In this document: piece after piece, positions 42,609 through 51,700 of the stretch
Numbering within the stretch: position 1 is the stretch's first letter
Layout of the letters: the number at the start of each line of letters is the position of its first letter
Notes under the pieces: model-generated
The model's input: the letters and a program-made list of their open reading frames with translations, nothing else
Databases searched by the model: none
What the model was told of the DNA's origin: nothing
Assembly: GCA_015056585.1 (NCBI GenBank)
Contig: SVFZ01000106.1
Coordinates: 1-64,000, forward strand
DNA: 64,000 nucleotides
From: Butyrivibrio sp.
GTDB lineage: Bacteria; Bacillota; Clostridia; Lachnospirales; Lachnospiraceae
Reading direction: 5' to 3'
Translations under genes and position numbers: made by a program

Positions 42609-44182
42609 AAAAAGTAAGTAATTTAAAGTCTGTTTTGGGGATCATGGCTCTTGTTTTTAGCGGAGCCTTTTTTATCTATATTCTGAAATTCGCCGGTGGT
42701 GCAGATATCTGGTATGACGAGGTCTTTTCACTGATGTTTGCAAAGGGCAGTGTTTCTGATATCGTCAGAGCTACTGCAAGAGATGTTCATCCACCGCTTT
42801 ATTACATCTATCTTAAGGCTTTCACATTTCTTTTTACAAAGATAATGGGTGAAGGGTACTTTTTCATTGCTGCCAAATCAGCATCACTTATTCCTTTTGC
42901 TGCACTACTTATAGTAGATATCGTTTATATAAGAAAAAGATTTGGGCTTTTTGCATCGGGGTTATTTGCATTATTTCTCTCTGTTATGCCTCAGATTCCG
43001 GTCTATTACCTGGAAATAAGGATGTATTCGCTCTCACTTTTGTTTGTGACCCTTCTTGTGCTGGTGGCTGAAAGACTTGTTAATGGGGATGTGTCCGGGG
43101 CAGTCAGTCAGCCCTTGGGGCATTTGAATACAAAAGATGTGCCATACAGGGAAAAGAGGCATCAGTGGCTTTATGCTGCATTTTGGATTCTCGGAATACT
43201 GACTGCCTATACGCAATACTATGCCTGCATTGCAGTTATAGGAATATATGTGGTAACGATCATTTTGCTTCTTCTTAAAAGAGATGATTGTGGAAAAAAA
43301 GGAGCAGCATGGATACTTTTTGGCGCAATTCTTTCTTGCGTTATGTATCTTCCGTGGATTCCGGTTTTACTTGATCAAATGAAGAATATAAGCGGAAGTT
43401 ACTGGATTCAGCCTTTGACGATCAGAAGTATTGCGGGTTGCGTTAAGTTCGTGACACTTCCTGAAGGGAATACTTCAAAAAATGCTTATGTTTGCGTCGG
43501 CCTTATGCTGTTTTCGATACTTGCAGCCTTTTTAATGTCGCTTAAAAAAGGCGATGGCAGGAAGAAAATATGGGGATATTTTTTCATAATGACTTCTCCT
43601 GCTGCTTTTGTGGTAATATCCGGTTTTATCCTATCGGCACTTGGAACTCCGATATTTGTCTACAGGTATCTGATACCGACCCTTGGTGCTTTCTGGCTTT
43701 TTATAGCCATAATTCTTGATAAAGCAATAGACAGAATATGGCCGTTTTTGCTGATAATACCTTTTATACTTGTGGGAGAGATGAATATAAAGGGCTTTTG
43801 CTATGAAGAGCAGAAAAAGGTTGATGCGGCGCCCAAAGCCTTTGAAGCAATAAATGGGATTCCGGAGAATTCGGTTATCATCACAAATTTTGATCATGTG
43901 ACTGCTGTTATTTCTTACTACAGACCTGATTGCAGCGTATATTTGTATGAGGCGCCGATTGACAGACTGCTGTCTGAGGGACTGGGGAACATCACTGAGC
44001 TTACAAAGGATGAGGATGTAAAAGAACTTGTGACTTCAAACGCTGATGTTTACTTCCTTGGAAGCTTTAATTCGAGGGAGGAAATTGTTGAACACTGGAA
44101 AGAGCTTGGCATTTCGTCGGATCTTTTGGGGGAAGCACTGGTAGAGCGATATTGGATCAACTTTTACAGGCTTCATCCTTGA
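42605..44182 (+). CDS. Membrane glycosyltransferase, GT39/PMT-like
   Basis: 525 residues with about eleven membrane helices. The first loop has ADIWYDEVFSLMFAKGSVSDIVRATARDVHPPLYYIY: the acidic WYDE and the HPP motif are characteristic of GT-C enzymes of the ArnT and PMT type that use polyprenyl-phosphate sugars on the outer face of the membrane. The last ~130 residues form an extracytoplasmic domain (NGIPENSVIITNFDHVTAVISYYRPDC). The target may be a surface polymer or a protein. It is translationally coupled to sigH, which could place it under stationary-phase control. Confidence 0.8.
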   Translation: MKKVSNLKSVLGIMALVFSGAFFIYILKFAGGADIWYDEVFSLMFAKGSVSDIVRATARDVHPPLYYIYLKAFTFLFTKIMGEGYFFIAAKSASLIPFAALLIVDIVYIRKRFGLFASGLFALFLSVMPQIPVYYLEIRMYSLSLLFVTLLVLVAERLVNGDVSGAVSQPLGHLNTKDVPYREKRHQWLYAAFWILGILTAYTQYYACIAVIGIYVVTIILLLLKRDDCGKKGAAWILFGAILSCVMYLPWIPVLLDQMKNISGSYWIQPLTIRSIAGCVKFVTLPEGNTSKNAYVCVGLMLFSILAAFLMSLKKGDGRKKIWGYFFIMTSPAAFVVISGFILSALGTPIFVYRYLIPTLGAFWLFIAIILDKAIDRIWPFLLIIPFILVGEMNIKGFCYEEQKKVDAAPKAFEAINGIPENSVIITNFDHVTAVISYYRPDCSVYLYEAPIDRLLSEGLGNITELTKDEDVKELVTSNADVYFLGSFNSREEIVEHWKELGISSDLLGEALVERYWINFYRLHP

Positions 44183-44267
44183 ACGTTATGAAATATGAAC
44201 AGATTTAAGTAAGCGAAAAAAGTTTTTAAAAGTGAAAATGAGTTGATTAATAGAAATGGAGAAATGC

Positions 44268-45821
44268 ATGCGAGGGAAGAATAGCATAAAAGACCTCTTT
44301 AGAGAGCATATTTTGGCTGTGATCTTTGTGATGTTTATGGCAGTAATTTATTTGCACATGATGTTTACAAACGGCCCATGGTACGATGAACTCTATACAT
44401 ATTACTATTTTATCAGCAGGGGACCTGTTTATGCCGCTATACACTGGCCGGTTCCCAATAATCATGTGGGATATTCAGTGTTATCAGCATTTTTTGACTT
44501 TTTTGGAAACCCTTATGTTGGGCTGAGGGGCGTTTCTCTTATTGCTTCGGTTGCTAATCTTATACTTCTATATAAGCTTTGCATTAAGGCGCTGGATAAG
44601 TATTTAAGCCTCTTTGTGACTGCACTTTATGCTGGGGCGTACCTGGTGTTCCGCTTATCTGTCCAGGGGAGAGGTTACAGCCTGGCGACGACCTGCTTTC
44701 TTTTGGCAACTCTTGCCTGTATGGAGATATGCACAGGTAATCCGTTAAAAAGATATTTTGTACTTTTTGCGGCTTCTTTATGTTACGGGCTTTACATTGT
44801 TCCAAGCTCAATCTATTGGGTAATGCCTGTTTGCATAGCGGGAGGGCTATATCTGCTTTTTGAAAAAGAATATGTAAAACTCCTGAAGCTCTTTTTGTCA
44901 GGTGTATGTGCTGCAATTGTCACCTTTTTCCTGTACGTGATAATCTGGCTGGCAATTGGGGCTAACCTTCTGTGCAAAGAAGAGGGAAGTGCCTTTTTTG
45001 GAATGGGACAGGTGAGTGTGATCTTAAAAGCGCCATTCACAGCGATGTTTAAGGGCATTGAATATATGACAGATACTCCCTATATCCAAAGTATTGACAG
45101 GGTGGAATGTGTAAAGGGACTTTTTGATTATTTTAGTGTCCTGTGCTCGCAGTATTATGACAGGATCGGAGCCCTTGCACTGGTGTTGCTTTCAGTCGGT
45201 GTAGTGGCATGTATTATCTCTCTTTTTACTGATAAAAAGATTGAACGGAATAAGCGCTTTATGCTTTTCTTTGTGATAAGCTGCAGTGTTCTTGTGCCTG
45301 TAATGCTGATTATTCAAAGTGTTCATCCATATAAGAGAGTGCTCAGCTTTTACCTGATCCCGCTACTTATTGCATTTGCAATATGCATTTTGGGGCTCTT
45401 TGGTGCAATCAGGAAAAAGAACAGAGCTACTATTGCGGAAGTTGTTGTGATGTCCCTTGCTGTTATATATTGTGTTTGCAATGTACTCGGCGGATACTAC
45501 AACCAGGAGCTTGCAGAGGTTGAAAATAAGATAGAATCTGCCTTTGAGGGGATGAATCCAAGTGAAATAGACACAATATACTACACTGATGACTTTCAGA
45601 AGTATGTCTTAAAATTCTATCATGATGTCATGCCTGCAGAGGTCTATACTTTAGCTGAGGCAAACTACGTAGTAATTGGTCCCGAGCAGCTGGATGAAAG
45701 CTATACGGAACCTGTTTGGCCTGTTCTTTATCCATTCAGTCAGGGACTTTTGGATGACGTCGAAAGAGATATGGAAGAAGTTTCAAGTTCTGAAGGATAC
45801 ACCGTTTACAAAAGAAGGTAA
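44268..45821 (+). CDS. Second membrane glycosyltransferase-like protein
   Basis: 517 residues with about eleven helices and a first loop TNGPWYDELYTYYYFISRGPVYAAIHWPVPNNHVGYSV, matching the acidic WYDE motif of the preceding protein; NNH replaces HPP. The C-terminal domain (EDVENKIESAF-like start, ending SSSEGYTVYKRR) again lies outside the membrane. The ATG at 44268 is used because GGAG lies 6 bases before it; the ATG at 44256 has no ribosome-binding site. It lies 85 bases after its paralogue and is probably in the same transcription unit. Function is inferred only from topology and the GT-C-like loop. Confidence 0.72.
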   Translation: MRGKNSIKDLFREHILAVIFVMFMAVIYLHMMFTNGPWYDELYTYYYFISRGPVYAAIHWPVPNNHVGYSVLSAFFDFFGNPYVGLRGVSLIASVANLILLYKLCIKALDKYLSLFVTALYAGAYLVFRLSVQGRGYSLATTCFLLATLACMEICTGNPLKRYFVLFAASLCYGLYIVPSSIYWVMPVCIAGGLYLLFEKEYVKLLKLFLSGVCAAIVTFFLYVIIWLAIGANLLCKEEGSAFFGMGQVSVILKAPFTAMFKGIEYMTDTPYIQSIDRVECVKGLFDYFSVLCSQYYDRIGALALVLLSVGVVACIISLFTDKKIERNKRFMLFFVISCSVLVPVMLIIQSVHPYKRVLSFYLIPLLIAFAICILGLFGAIRKKNRATIAEVVVMSLAVIYCVCNVLGGYYNQELAEVENKIESAFEGMNPSEIDTIYYTDDFQKYVLKFYHDVMPAEVYTLAEANYVVIGPEQLDESYTEPVWPVLYPFSQGLLDDVERDMEEVSSSEGYTVYKRR

Positions 45822-45888
45822 AGAATGCGCATAAAATGGGCACTTTAAGTGATTTAAAAAAATTTTTAAAAAAAATTGAAAAAAGTAC

Positions 45889-45917
45889 TTGCATTTCTAT
45901 TTGGTTTGAGATAATAT
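45889..45917 (+). promoter_or_regulatory. Promoter of tRNA-Glu
   Basis: TTGCAT (45889-45894), a 17-bp spacer and TAATAT (45912-45917), preceded by A/T-rich tracts that resemble an UP element. The transcript would begin about ACAAGTCG. Confidence 0.8.
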
Positions 45918-45923
45918 AAACAA

Positions 45924-45946
45924 GTCGTCGCGATACGGCAGGCGAC
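45924..45946 (+). other. Hairpin in the 5' leader of tRNA-Glu
   Basis: GTCGTC (45924-45929) pairs with GGCGAC (45941-45946), with an inner GC/GC pair. It begins with the same ACAAGTCG as the tRNA-Met leader at 28745-28767. Confidence 0.6.
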
Positions 45947-45958
45947 AAAAACTTAAAT

Positions 45959-46030
45959 GCCTCGTTGGTCAAGCGGTTAAGACGCTGCCCTCTCACGGCA
46001 GAATCAGCGGTTCGATTCCGCTACGAGGTA
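45959..46030 (+). tRNA. tRNA-Glu (CTC)
   Basis: 72-nt cloverleaf: acceptor GCCTCGT with ACGAGGT (G1-U72 wobble) and discriminator A; D arm from GGTCAAGCGGTTAAGAC; anticodon stem CTGCC/GGCAG with loop CTCTCAC, anticodon CTC; T arm AGCGGTTCGATTCCGCT. CCA is not encoded. A terminator follows at 46061. Confidence 0.95.
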
Positions 46031-46060
46031 TTCTGTTTTTAAAACAGCCCAACCCTATGA

Positions 46061-46090
46061 AGTCTGTGTCAGTATTGATACAGATTTTTT
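46061..46090 (+). terminator. Terminator after tRNA-Glu
   Basis: AGTCTGTGTCA pairs with TGATACAGATT (two G-T pairs) and runs into six T residues. Confidence 0.88.
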
Positions 46091-46104
46091 CATTATATTG
46101 GGGT

Positions 46105-46133
46105 TTGACGCTTTTAGAAACATGTGTTATCAT
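46105..46133 (+). promoter_or_regulatory. Promoter of the rimP-nusA-infB operon
   Basis: TTGACG (46105-46110), a 17-bp spacer and TATCAT (46128-46133), each five of six consensus bases. The start near 46140 leaves a leader of about 270 bases that contains structured element copy B. Confidence 0.7.
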
Positions 46134-46166
46134 GAACATGATGACATTGTAATGATGACTAGTTTG

Positions 46167-46190
46167 AAGTGGACTTTCGCGAGTCCACTT
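46167..46190 (+). other. Leader hairpin with terminator-like tail
   Basis: AAGTGGACT pairs with AGTCCACTT around TTCGCG, followed by TATTTAT. It lies early in the rimP-nusA leader and could be a weak intrinsic terminator or pause. Confidence 0.55.
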
Positions 46191-46212
46191 TATTTATGCC
46201 AAGAAATAAGGA

Positions 46213-46357
46213 CTCAAAGTCATGACAAACTGTGCTTGCACAGAGTTTGGCATGACCTTGAGGACAAAACATGCATGAGGAAAAAAGATATGCGAGCGAA
46301 GTGAGCAGATCGATTTCCGAATGCATGTAGGATTGCGAGAACGAAGTGTAGCAATCC
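46213..46357 (+). repeat. Structured modular intergenic element, copy B
   Basis: H1 at 46213-46262 has stems CTCAA/TTGAG, GTCATG/CATGAC and CAAAC/GTTTG, topped by TGTGCTTGCACA with a two-base (GA) bulge on the 3' side. Six bases later come ACATGCAT (46269-46276) with ATGCATGT (46321-46328), a GA/GA step, GGAAA (46279-46283) with TTTCC (46314-46318), and an inner hairpin with a second GA/GA step and GAA loop. GGATTGC (46330-46336) with GCAATCC (46351-46357) ends it. It aligns without gaps to copy A over 89 nt, 77 identical, with all differences in helices. Confidence 0.82.
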
Positions 46358-46413
46358 GTATTTCTTGGTAGACATTAGAAGAATGCACATCCAATACCCA
46401 AAAGGAGATTCAA

Positions 46414-46878
46414 ATGTCGAAAAAAGACGATATCGAGAAGAAGACGGAAGCTCTTTTGACTCCTATTGCAGAGAAATGCGGCGTATCCATTTACGATGTG
46501 GAATATGTCAAGGAGGCCGGAGAGTGGTACCTTAGAGCCTACATCGACAAAGAGGGCGGGGTGGATATCAATGACTGTGTTGATGTCAATCATGCTCTTT
46601 CCGATGCACTTGATGTGGACGATTTTATTGATGAAGCCTATACACTTGAAGTTTCAAGTCCGGGACTTGGCAGACAGCTCAAGAAAGACAGACACTTTGA
46701 GAACAGCTTAGGACAGGATGTGGAGCTTAAGCTTTTTAAGGCAAGAGACGGAGTTAAGGAGTTTGCCGGAACACTAAAGAGCTATGATGCTTCTTCAGTT
46801 ACCGTAACTATAAATGATAAAGATGAAGTTTTTTCAAGAAAAGAGATATCAGTGATTAAGCTTGCTCTGGATTTTTGA
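46414..46878 (+). CDS. rimP: Ribosome maturation factor RimP
   Basis: RimP assists 30S subunit assembly. 154 residues: the N-terminal alpha-beta domain contains VSIYDVEYVKEAGEWYLRAYIDKEGGVDINDCVDVNHALSDALD and LEVSSPGLGRQLKKDRHF, the two hallmark stretches, followed by the SH3-like C-terminal domain. AAAAGGAG precedes the ATG. It opens the nusA operon as in most bacteria and lies behind a long structured leader. Confidence 0.95.
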   Translation: MSKKDDIEKKTEALLTPIAEKCGVSIYDVEYVKEAGEWYLRAYIDKEGGVDINDCVDVNHALSDALDVDDFIDEAYTLEVSSPGLGRQLKKDRHFENSLGQDVELKLFKARDGVKEFAGTLKSYDASSVTVTINDKDEVFSRKEISVIKLALDF

Positions 46879-46903
46879 TCTGAGCGGAAAAAAGGAGATT
46901 ATC

Positions 46904-48097
46904 ATGAGTAAAGAATTAATGGATGCACTCACTCTTTTAGAGAAGGAGAAGAACATCAGCAAGGATTCTCTGTTTGATGCAATTGAGAATTCACTTATCA
47001 CAGCCTGCAAGAACAACTTTGGAAAGGCTGATAACATCAGAGTTGAGGTTGACAGAGAAAGCTGCGATTTCAAATGCTTTGCAGAGAAGGAAGTAGTTGA
47101 GACTGCTGATGATGTAATGGATCCTCAGATTGAGATCAGCCTTGATGATGCCAAGAAGATCAATAAGAAGGCAAAAGTTGGTGATATGGTTGATGTTCCT
47201 TTAAACTCCAAGGAGTTTGGACGTATCGCCACACAGAACGCCAAGAACGTTATCCTTCAGAAGATCCGCGAGGAAGAGCGTGGAGCTATCTATAATGAAT
47301 ATTTTGAAAAAGAACACGACATTGTAACAGGTGTTGTTCAGAGATTCATTGGTAAGAACGTAAGCATCAACCTTGGAAGAGCAGATGCTATCCTCAATGA
47401 GAACGAGCAGGTTAAGGGTGAGGTTTACAGACCTACACAGAGACTTCGCGTATATGTTCTTGAGGTCAAGAACGGTTCAAAGGGACCAAGAATCCTCGTT
47501 TCACGTACACATCCCGATCTTGTAAAGAGACTTTTCGAGCAGGAAGTTGCTGAGATCCAGGACGGAACTGTTGAGATCAAGTCTATCGCAAGAGAAGCAG
47601 GAAGCCGTACAAAGATCGCTGTTTACTCAAACAATCCTAACGTTGATGCCGTAGGAGCGTGTGTCGGCGTTAATGGTGCAAGAGTTAACCTTATCGTTGA
47701 TGAGCTGGGCGGTGAGAAAATTGACGTTGTAAGCTGGGATGAGAACCCGGGTAACCTTATTCAGAACGCTCTTTCACCTGCAAAGATCGTTGCGGTATTT
47801 GCCGATCCTGATGAGAAGAGTGCCAAGGTTGTAGTTCCTGACTATCAGCTTTCACTTGCAATCGGTAAGGAAGGTCAGAATGCAAGACTTGCTGCAAGAC
47901 TTACAGGCTACAAGATTGACATCAAGAGCGAGACTCAGGCTAAGGATGCAGTTGGATTCCGTATGGAAGACTACCTCGACGATGAAGACGAGTACGATGA
48001 GGAGTACGAGGGCGAGTACGAAGAGGGAGAATATGAGGAAGGCGAAGTTTCCGAAGTAGAAACAGACGAAGAAACAGAGGCTTCTGAAGAAGAATAA
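46904..48097 (+). CDS. nusA: Transcription termination/antitermination factor NusA
   Basis: NusA binds RNA polymerase and modulates pausing, termination and antitermination. 397 residues: N-terminal polymerase-binding domain (ALTLLEKEKNISKDSLFDAIENSLITACKNNFG), S1 domain (about 135-200, GVVQRFIGKNVSINLGRADAILNENEQV), and two KH domains (DAVGACVGVNGARVNLIVDELGGEKIDVV and SLAIGKEGQNARLAARLTGYKIDI). The last ~40 residues are an acidic Glu/Tyr-rich tail. AAAGGAG fixes the ATG at 46904; a longer frame would overlap rimP. Confidence 0.97.
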   Translation: MSKELMDALTLLEKEKNISKDSLFDAIENSLITACKNNFGKADNIRVEVDRESCDFKCFAEKEVVETADDVMDPQIEISLDDAKKINKKAKVGDMVDVPLNSKEFGRIATQNAKNVILQKIREEERGAIYNEYFEKEHDIVTGVVQRFIGKNVSINLGRADAILNENEQVKGEVYRPTQRLRVYVLEVKNGSKGPRILVSRTHPDLVKRLFEQEVAEIQDGTVEIKSIAREAGSRTKIAVYSNNPNVDAVGACVGVNGARVNLIVDELGGEKIDVVSWDENPGNLIQNALSPAKIVAVFADPDEKSAKVVVPDYQLSLAIGKEGQNARLAARLTGYKIDIKSETQAKDAVGFRMEDYLDDEDEYDEEYEGEYEEGEYEEGEVSEVETDEETEASEEE

Positions 48098-48153
48098 ATT
48101 TGCAGTATTACTGTTAATCGGGTCAGATCCGATGAACAGGAATGGAGAAATCA

Positions 48154-48411
48154 ATGCAGAAAAAGATTCCCATGAGGAAGTGTGTTGGCTGCGGAGAGAT
48201 GAAAGAGAAGAAGGAAATGATCAGAATCCTTAAGACACCAGAGGATGAGATCATTCTGGATACAACAGGAAGAGCAAACGGCAGAGGCGCTTACATCTGC
48301 AACAGCGCTGACTGTCTTGCAAAGGCCATCAAGAATAAAGGTCTTGAGAGATCTCTTAAGTCTCAGATACCGGAAGATGTATCAGCCAGGTTAAAAGAGG
48401 AGCTTAACTAA
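48154..48411 (+). CDS. rnpM: RNase P modulator RnpM (YlxR family)
   Basis: 85 residues, the small YlxR fold: MRKCVGCGEMKEKKEMIRI with two close Cys residues, then TTGRANGRGAYICNSADCLAKAIKNKGLERSL. YlxR proteins bind RNase P RNA and affect its activity in Bacillus. The ATG at 48154 has GGAG 6 bases upstream; the ATG at 48142 is without a ribosome-binding site. It lies in the conserved nusA-ylxR-ylxQ-infB order. Confidence 0.92.
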   Translation: MQKKIPMRKCVGCGEMKEKKEMIRILKTPEDEIILDTTGRANGRGAYICNSADCLAKAIKNKGLERSLKSQIPEDVSARLKEELN

Positions 48412-48414
48412 ATC

Positions 48415-48744
48415 TTGAATTCTGAAAAAATATATTCTTTACTTGGTTTATGTATGCGTGCCGGAAAGCTGAAAAGCGGTGAATTTGCTACTTTGGAAGC
48501 GATAAGAGCGCGTAAGGCTGAACTTGTTATCGTAAGTGAAGATGCTTCAGATAACACCAAAAAACAGTTTAGCGATAAATGTAGTTACTATGAAGTCCCG
48601 ATGATTTTCTTTGGAGACAAGGAGAGTCTTGGGCATGCAATTGGTAAGGATGTTCGAACAAGTCTGGCTATAACAGACAAAGGCTTTGCACAGTCGCTTC
48701 GGAAGAACTTACTTTCTACTAACACTAGTACGGAGGAAATGTAA
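48415..48744 (+). CDS. L7Ae-family RNA-binding protein YlxQ
   Basis: 109 residues with the L7Ae/L30e fold: LLGLCMRAGKLKSGEFATLEAIRARKAELVIVSEDASDNTKKQFSD, then VPMIFFGDKESLGHAIGKDVRTSLAITDKGFA. Such proteins bind kink-turn RNA; the YlxQ target is unknown. The start is TTG at 48415, 12 bases from GAGGAG. The stop codon overlaps the infB start by one base (TAATG). The C-terminal SLRKNLLST extension is short. Confidence 0.88.
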   Translation: MNSEKIYSLLGLCMRAGKLKSGEFATLEAIRARKAELVIVSEDASDNTKKQFSDKCSYYEVPMIFFGDKESLGHAIGKDVRTSLAITDKGFAQSLRKNLLSTNTSTEEM

Positions 48745-51700
48745 TGGCAAAAATAAAAATATCCGATCTTGCATTTGAGCTTGGATGCGAAGGAAAAGAG
48801 CTTATAAGCTTTTTGCAAGGGAAAGGCATAGAAGCAAAGCGTTCGAACAGTTCTATAGAAGAGGAAGATGCAGAGGTAGCAAGAAAACATTTTAAGGCTG
48901 CATCAAAAGAGGAGTCTCCAAAACAGGCTCAGGAGGACAAAGCTGCGAAAGCTGAAAAGACTCCTTCAGAAGAGCCCAAGGCAAAAGAGAAAACTGCTGA
49001 AGCTAAGGCAAAGCCGGCTGACAAGGCACATGCAGCTGACAAGACACCTGCAGCTGACAAGGCTCATACTGACAAGGCTTCTTCCGATAAGGGTGCTGAG
49101 GCTCCAAAGAAAAAGAAGAAGATCATCATGGTCACAAATGCCGGCAATTCTAAAATGGGTGGATTTGGCGGACAAAACGGCGGTGGCAATAACAATAATA
49201 ATCAGCGTCGTGACAACAGAGACAATTCCTTTAGGAATAATAACAACGGACAGCAGGGCAGAAAAACTTTTGCCCAGTCACAGAATGTTTATCATCCTAT
49301 CAAGCCTTTAACAGCTCCTTCACAGCTTGAGAGCTATAACACACCTATTAAGAAGACCAGTCCTGTAGCACCTAAGAAGGAAGCAGCTCCTGCACCCGTT
49401 CAGGAACAGGCTCAGGTTCAGACTCAGGCAGCACCTGCACAGGTTCAGCCACAGGCTCCTGCTCAGGAGCAGGCACCGGTACAGAATGCAAGACCGGCTG
49501 CACCTGATAACAGAACAAGAGACAACAGATCCGAAAACAGGCAGGATAACAGACCTGCTCGTCCTGCGGGAGACAGAAACGACAGGAATGACAGAAATAA
49601 TGGCTTTGGTCGTGGCGGAGACAGAAACGGCAGTTTCGGCAAAGGCGATAGGAACGGCCAGGGCGGCGGATTCAGAAAGGATTCTTCAGCAGGCGGATTT
49701 GCTCAGAGAGCCGGCGGTGAAGGAAAACCTGATAACAGAAACGGTCAGGGCGGTAAGTTCGCAGGCAGGAATGATAAGTTTGGCGGTAAATTCGACAATA
49801 AGGGCGGCGCAAGAGGTGGCTCCTTCGATGCTCCTTCAGCAAAAGAGGGTGGAAGCCACAGAGACGAAGAAAGACGCCGTATGGGTCAGGAAAAGGATAA
49901 GAGAAACAGGAAAGATCTTGCTTATGAGCAGGAAGAGATGATGCCAAGAAGCAAGAGAGTCGGCAGATTCATCAAACCTGAGGTTAAGAAGGTAGAAGAA
50001 CCTGAAGAGCAGATCAAGGTTATCACTATTCCTGAGAAGGTCTCCATCAAGGAGCTTGCTGAGAAGATGAGAATGCAGCCATCTGTTATCATCAAGAAGC
50101 TCTTTATGGCAGGTCAGGTTTCAACAGTTAATACTGAGCTTACCTATGAGGAAGCTGAAAATATCGCGATGGAATATGAGATCCTTTGCGAGAAGGAAGT
50201 ACCTGTAGATGTTATCGAGGAACTTCTTAAAGAAGAAGAGGATGCTCCTGAAACACTTAAAAAGCGTCCGCCTGTTGTCTGCGTAATGGGTCACGTTGAC
50301 CATGGTAAGACTTCACTTCTTGATGCTATCCGTAAGACATCTGTAACTGACAGAGAGGCCGGTGGTATCACACAGAGAATCGGTGCGTATACAGTATCAG
50401 TTAATGATCAGAAGATCACATTCCTTGATACACCCGGTCATGAAGCATTCACAGCAATGCGTATGCGTGGTGCTAACTCAACCGATATCGCTGTTCTTGT
50501 AGTTGCAGCTGATGATGGAGTTATGCCACAGACTATAGAAGCTATCAACCATGCTAAGGCTGCTGAGGTTGAAATCATCGTTGCAGTCAATAAGATTGAT
50601 AAGCCAAATGCAAATGTAGACAGAGTTAAGCAGGAGATGACAGAGTATGGTCTCGTCTCTACAGACTGGGGTGGAACAACAGAGTTTGTTCCTGTATCTG
50701 CCAAGTCCGGAGAGGGTATTGAAGATCTTCTTGAGACAATCATCCTTACTGCTGATATCTTAGAGCTTAAGGCTAATCCTGACAGAGAGGCAAGAGGACT
50801 TGTCCTTGAGGCAAGACTTGATAAGGGCCGTGGACCTGTTGCTAACGTTCTGGTTCAGAAGGGAACTCTTCATGTTGGAGACTTCATTTCTGCCGGAGCA
50901 AGCTCAGGTAAGGTTAGAGCAATGGTTGACGATAAGGGCAACAAGCTTAAGGAAGCTCTTCCTTCACAGCCTGTAGAGATTCTTGGTCTTTCAGATGTGC
51001 CTAATGCCGGAGAAGTATTCCTCGGACATGAGACTGACAAGCAGGCCAAGCAGTACGCTAATACTTACCTTCAGCAGCACAAGAAGGATCTTATCGAGGA
51101 GACAAAGGCTAAGATGTCTATCGATCAGCTCTACTCCAAGATTGAGGAAGGTAAGCTTCAGGAACTCAACATTATCATCAAGGCTGACGTTCAGGGTAGC
51201 GTAGAAGCTCTTAAACAGTCACTTCTTAAGCTTTCAAATGATGAGGTTGTAATTAAGGTTATCCACGGTGGTGTTGGTGCAATCAATGAATCTGATGTAA
51301 CACTTGCAGCAGCTTCAAATGCTATCATCATCGGGTTTGATGTTCGTCCTGATGCTACAGCAAAGAGTATGGCTGAGCATGAAGGCGTAGAGATCAAGCT
51401 TTACAAGGTTATTTACCAGGCAATCGAAGAGATTGAATATGCTATGAAGGGCATGCTTGCTCCTGTTTATGAGGAGAGAGTTACAGGACATGCTGAAGTC
51501 CGTCAGATTTTCAAGGCTTCCAAGGTTGGTAATATCGCCGGAGCATTTGTTAAGGACGGTGTTATCAAGAAAGAATGTAAGGTTCGTATCACAAGAGACG
51601 ATGAACAGATCTTTGAAGGTGATCTTGCTTCTCTTAAGAGATTCAAAGATGACGTCAAGGAAGTTAAGGAAGGCTTCGAATGTGGTCTTGTATTTGATGG

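Noticed and set aside
46098-46304. 68-residue open frame after tRNA-Glu
   Set aside because: It runs through the predicted promoter and the structured element, has no ribosome-binding site and reads like hairpin sequence, not protein.
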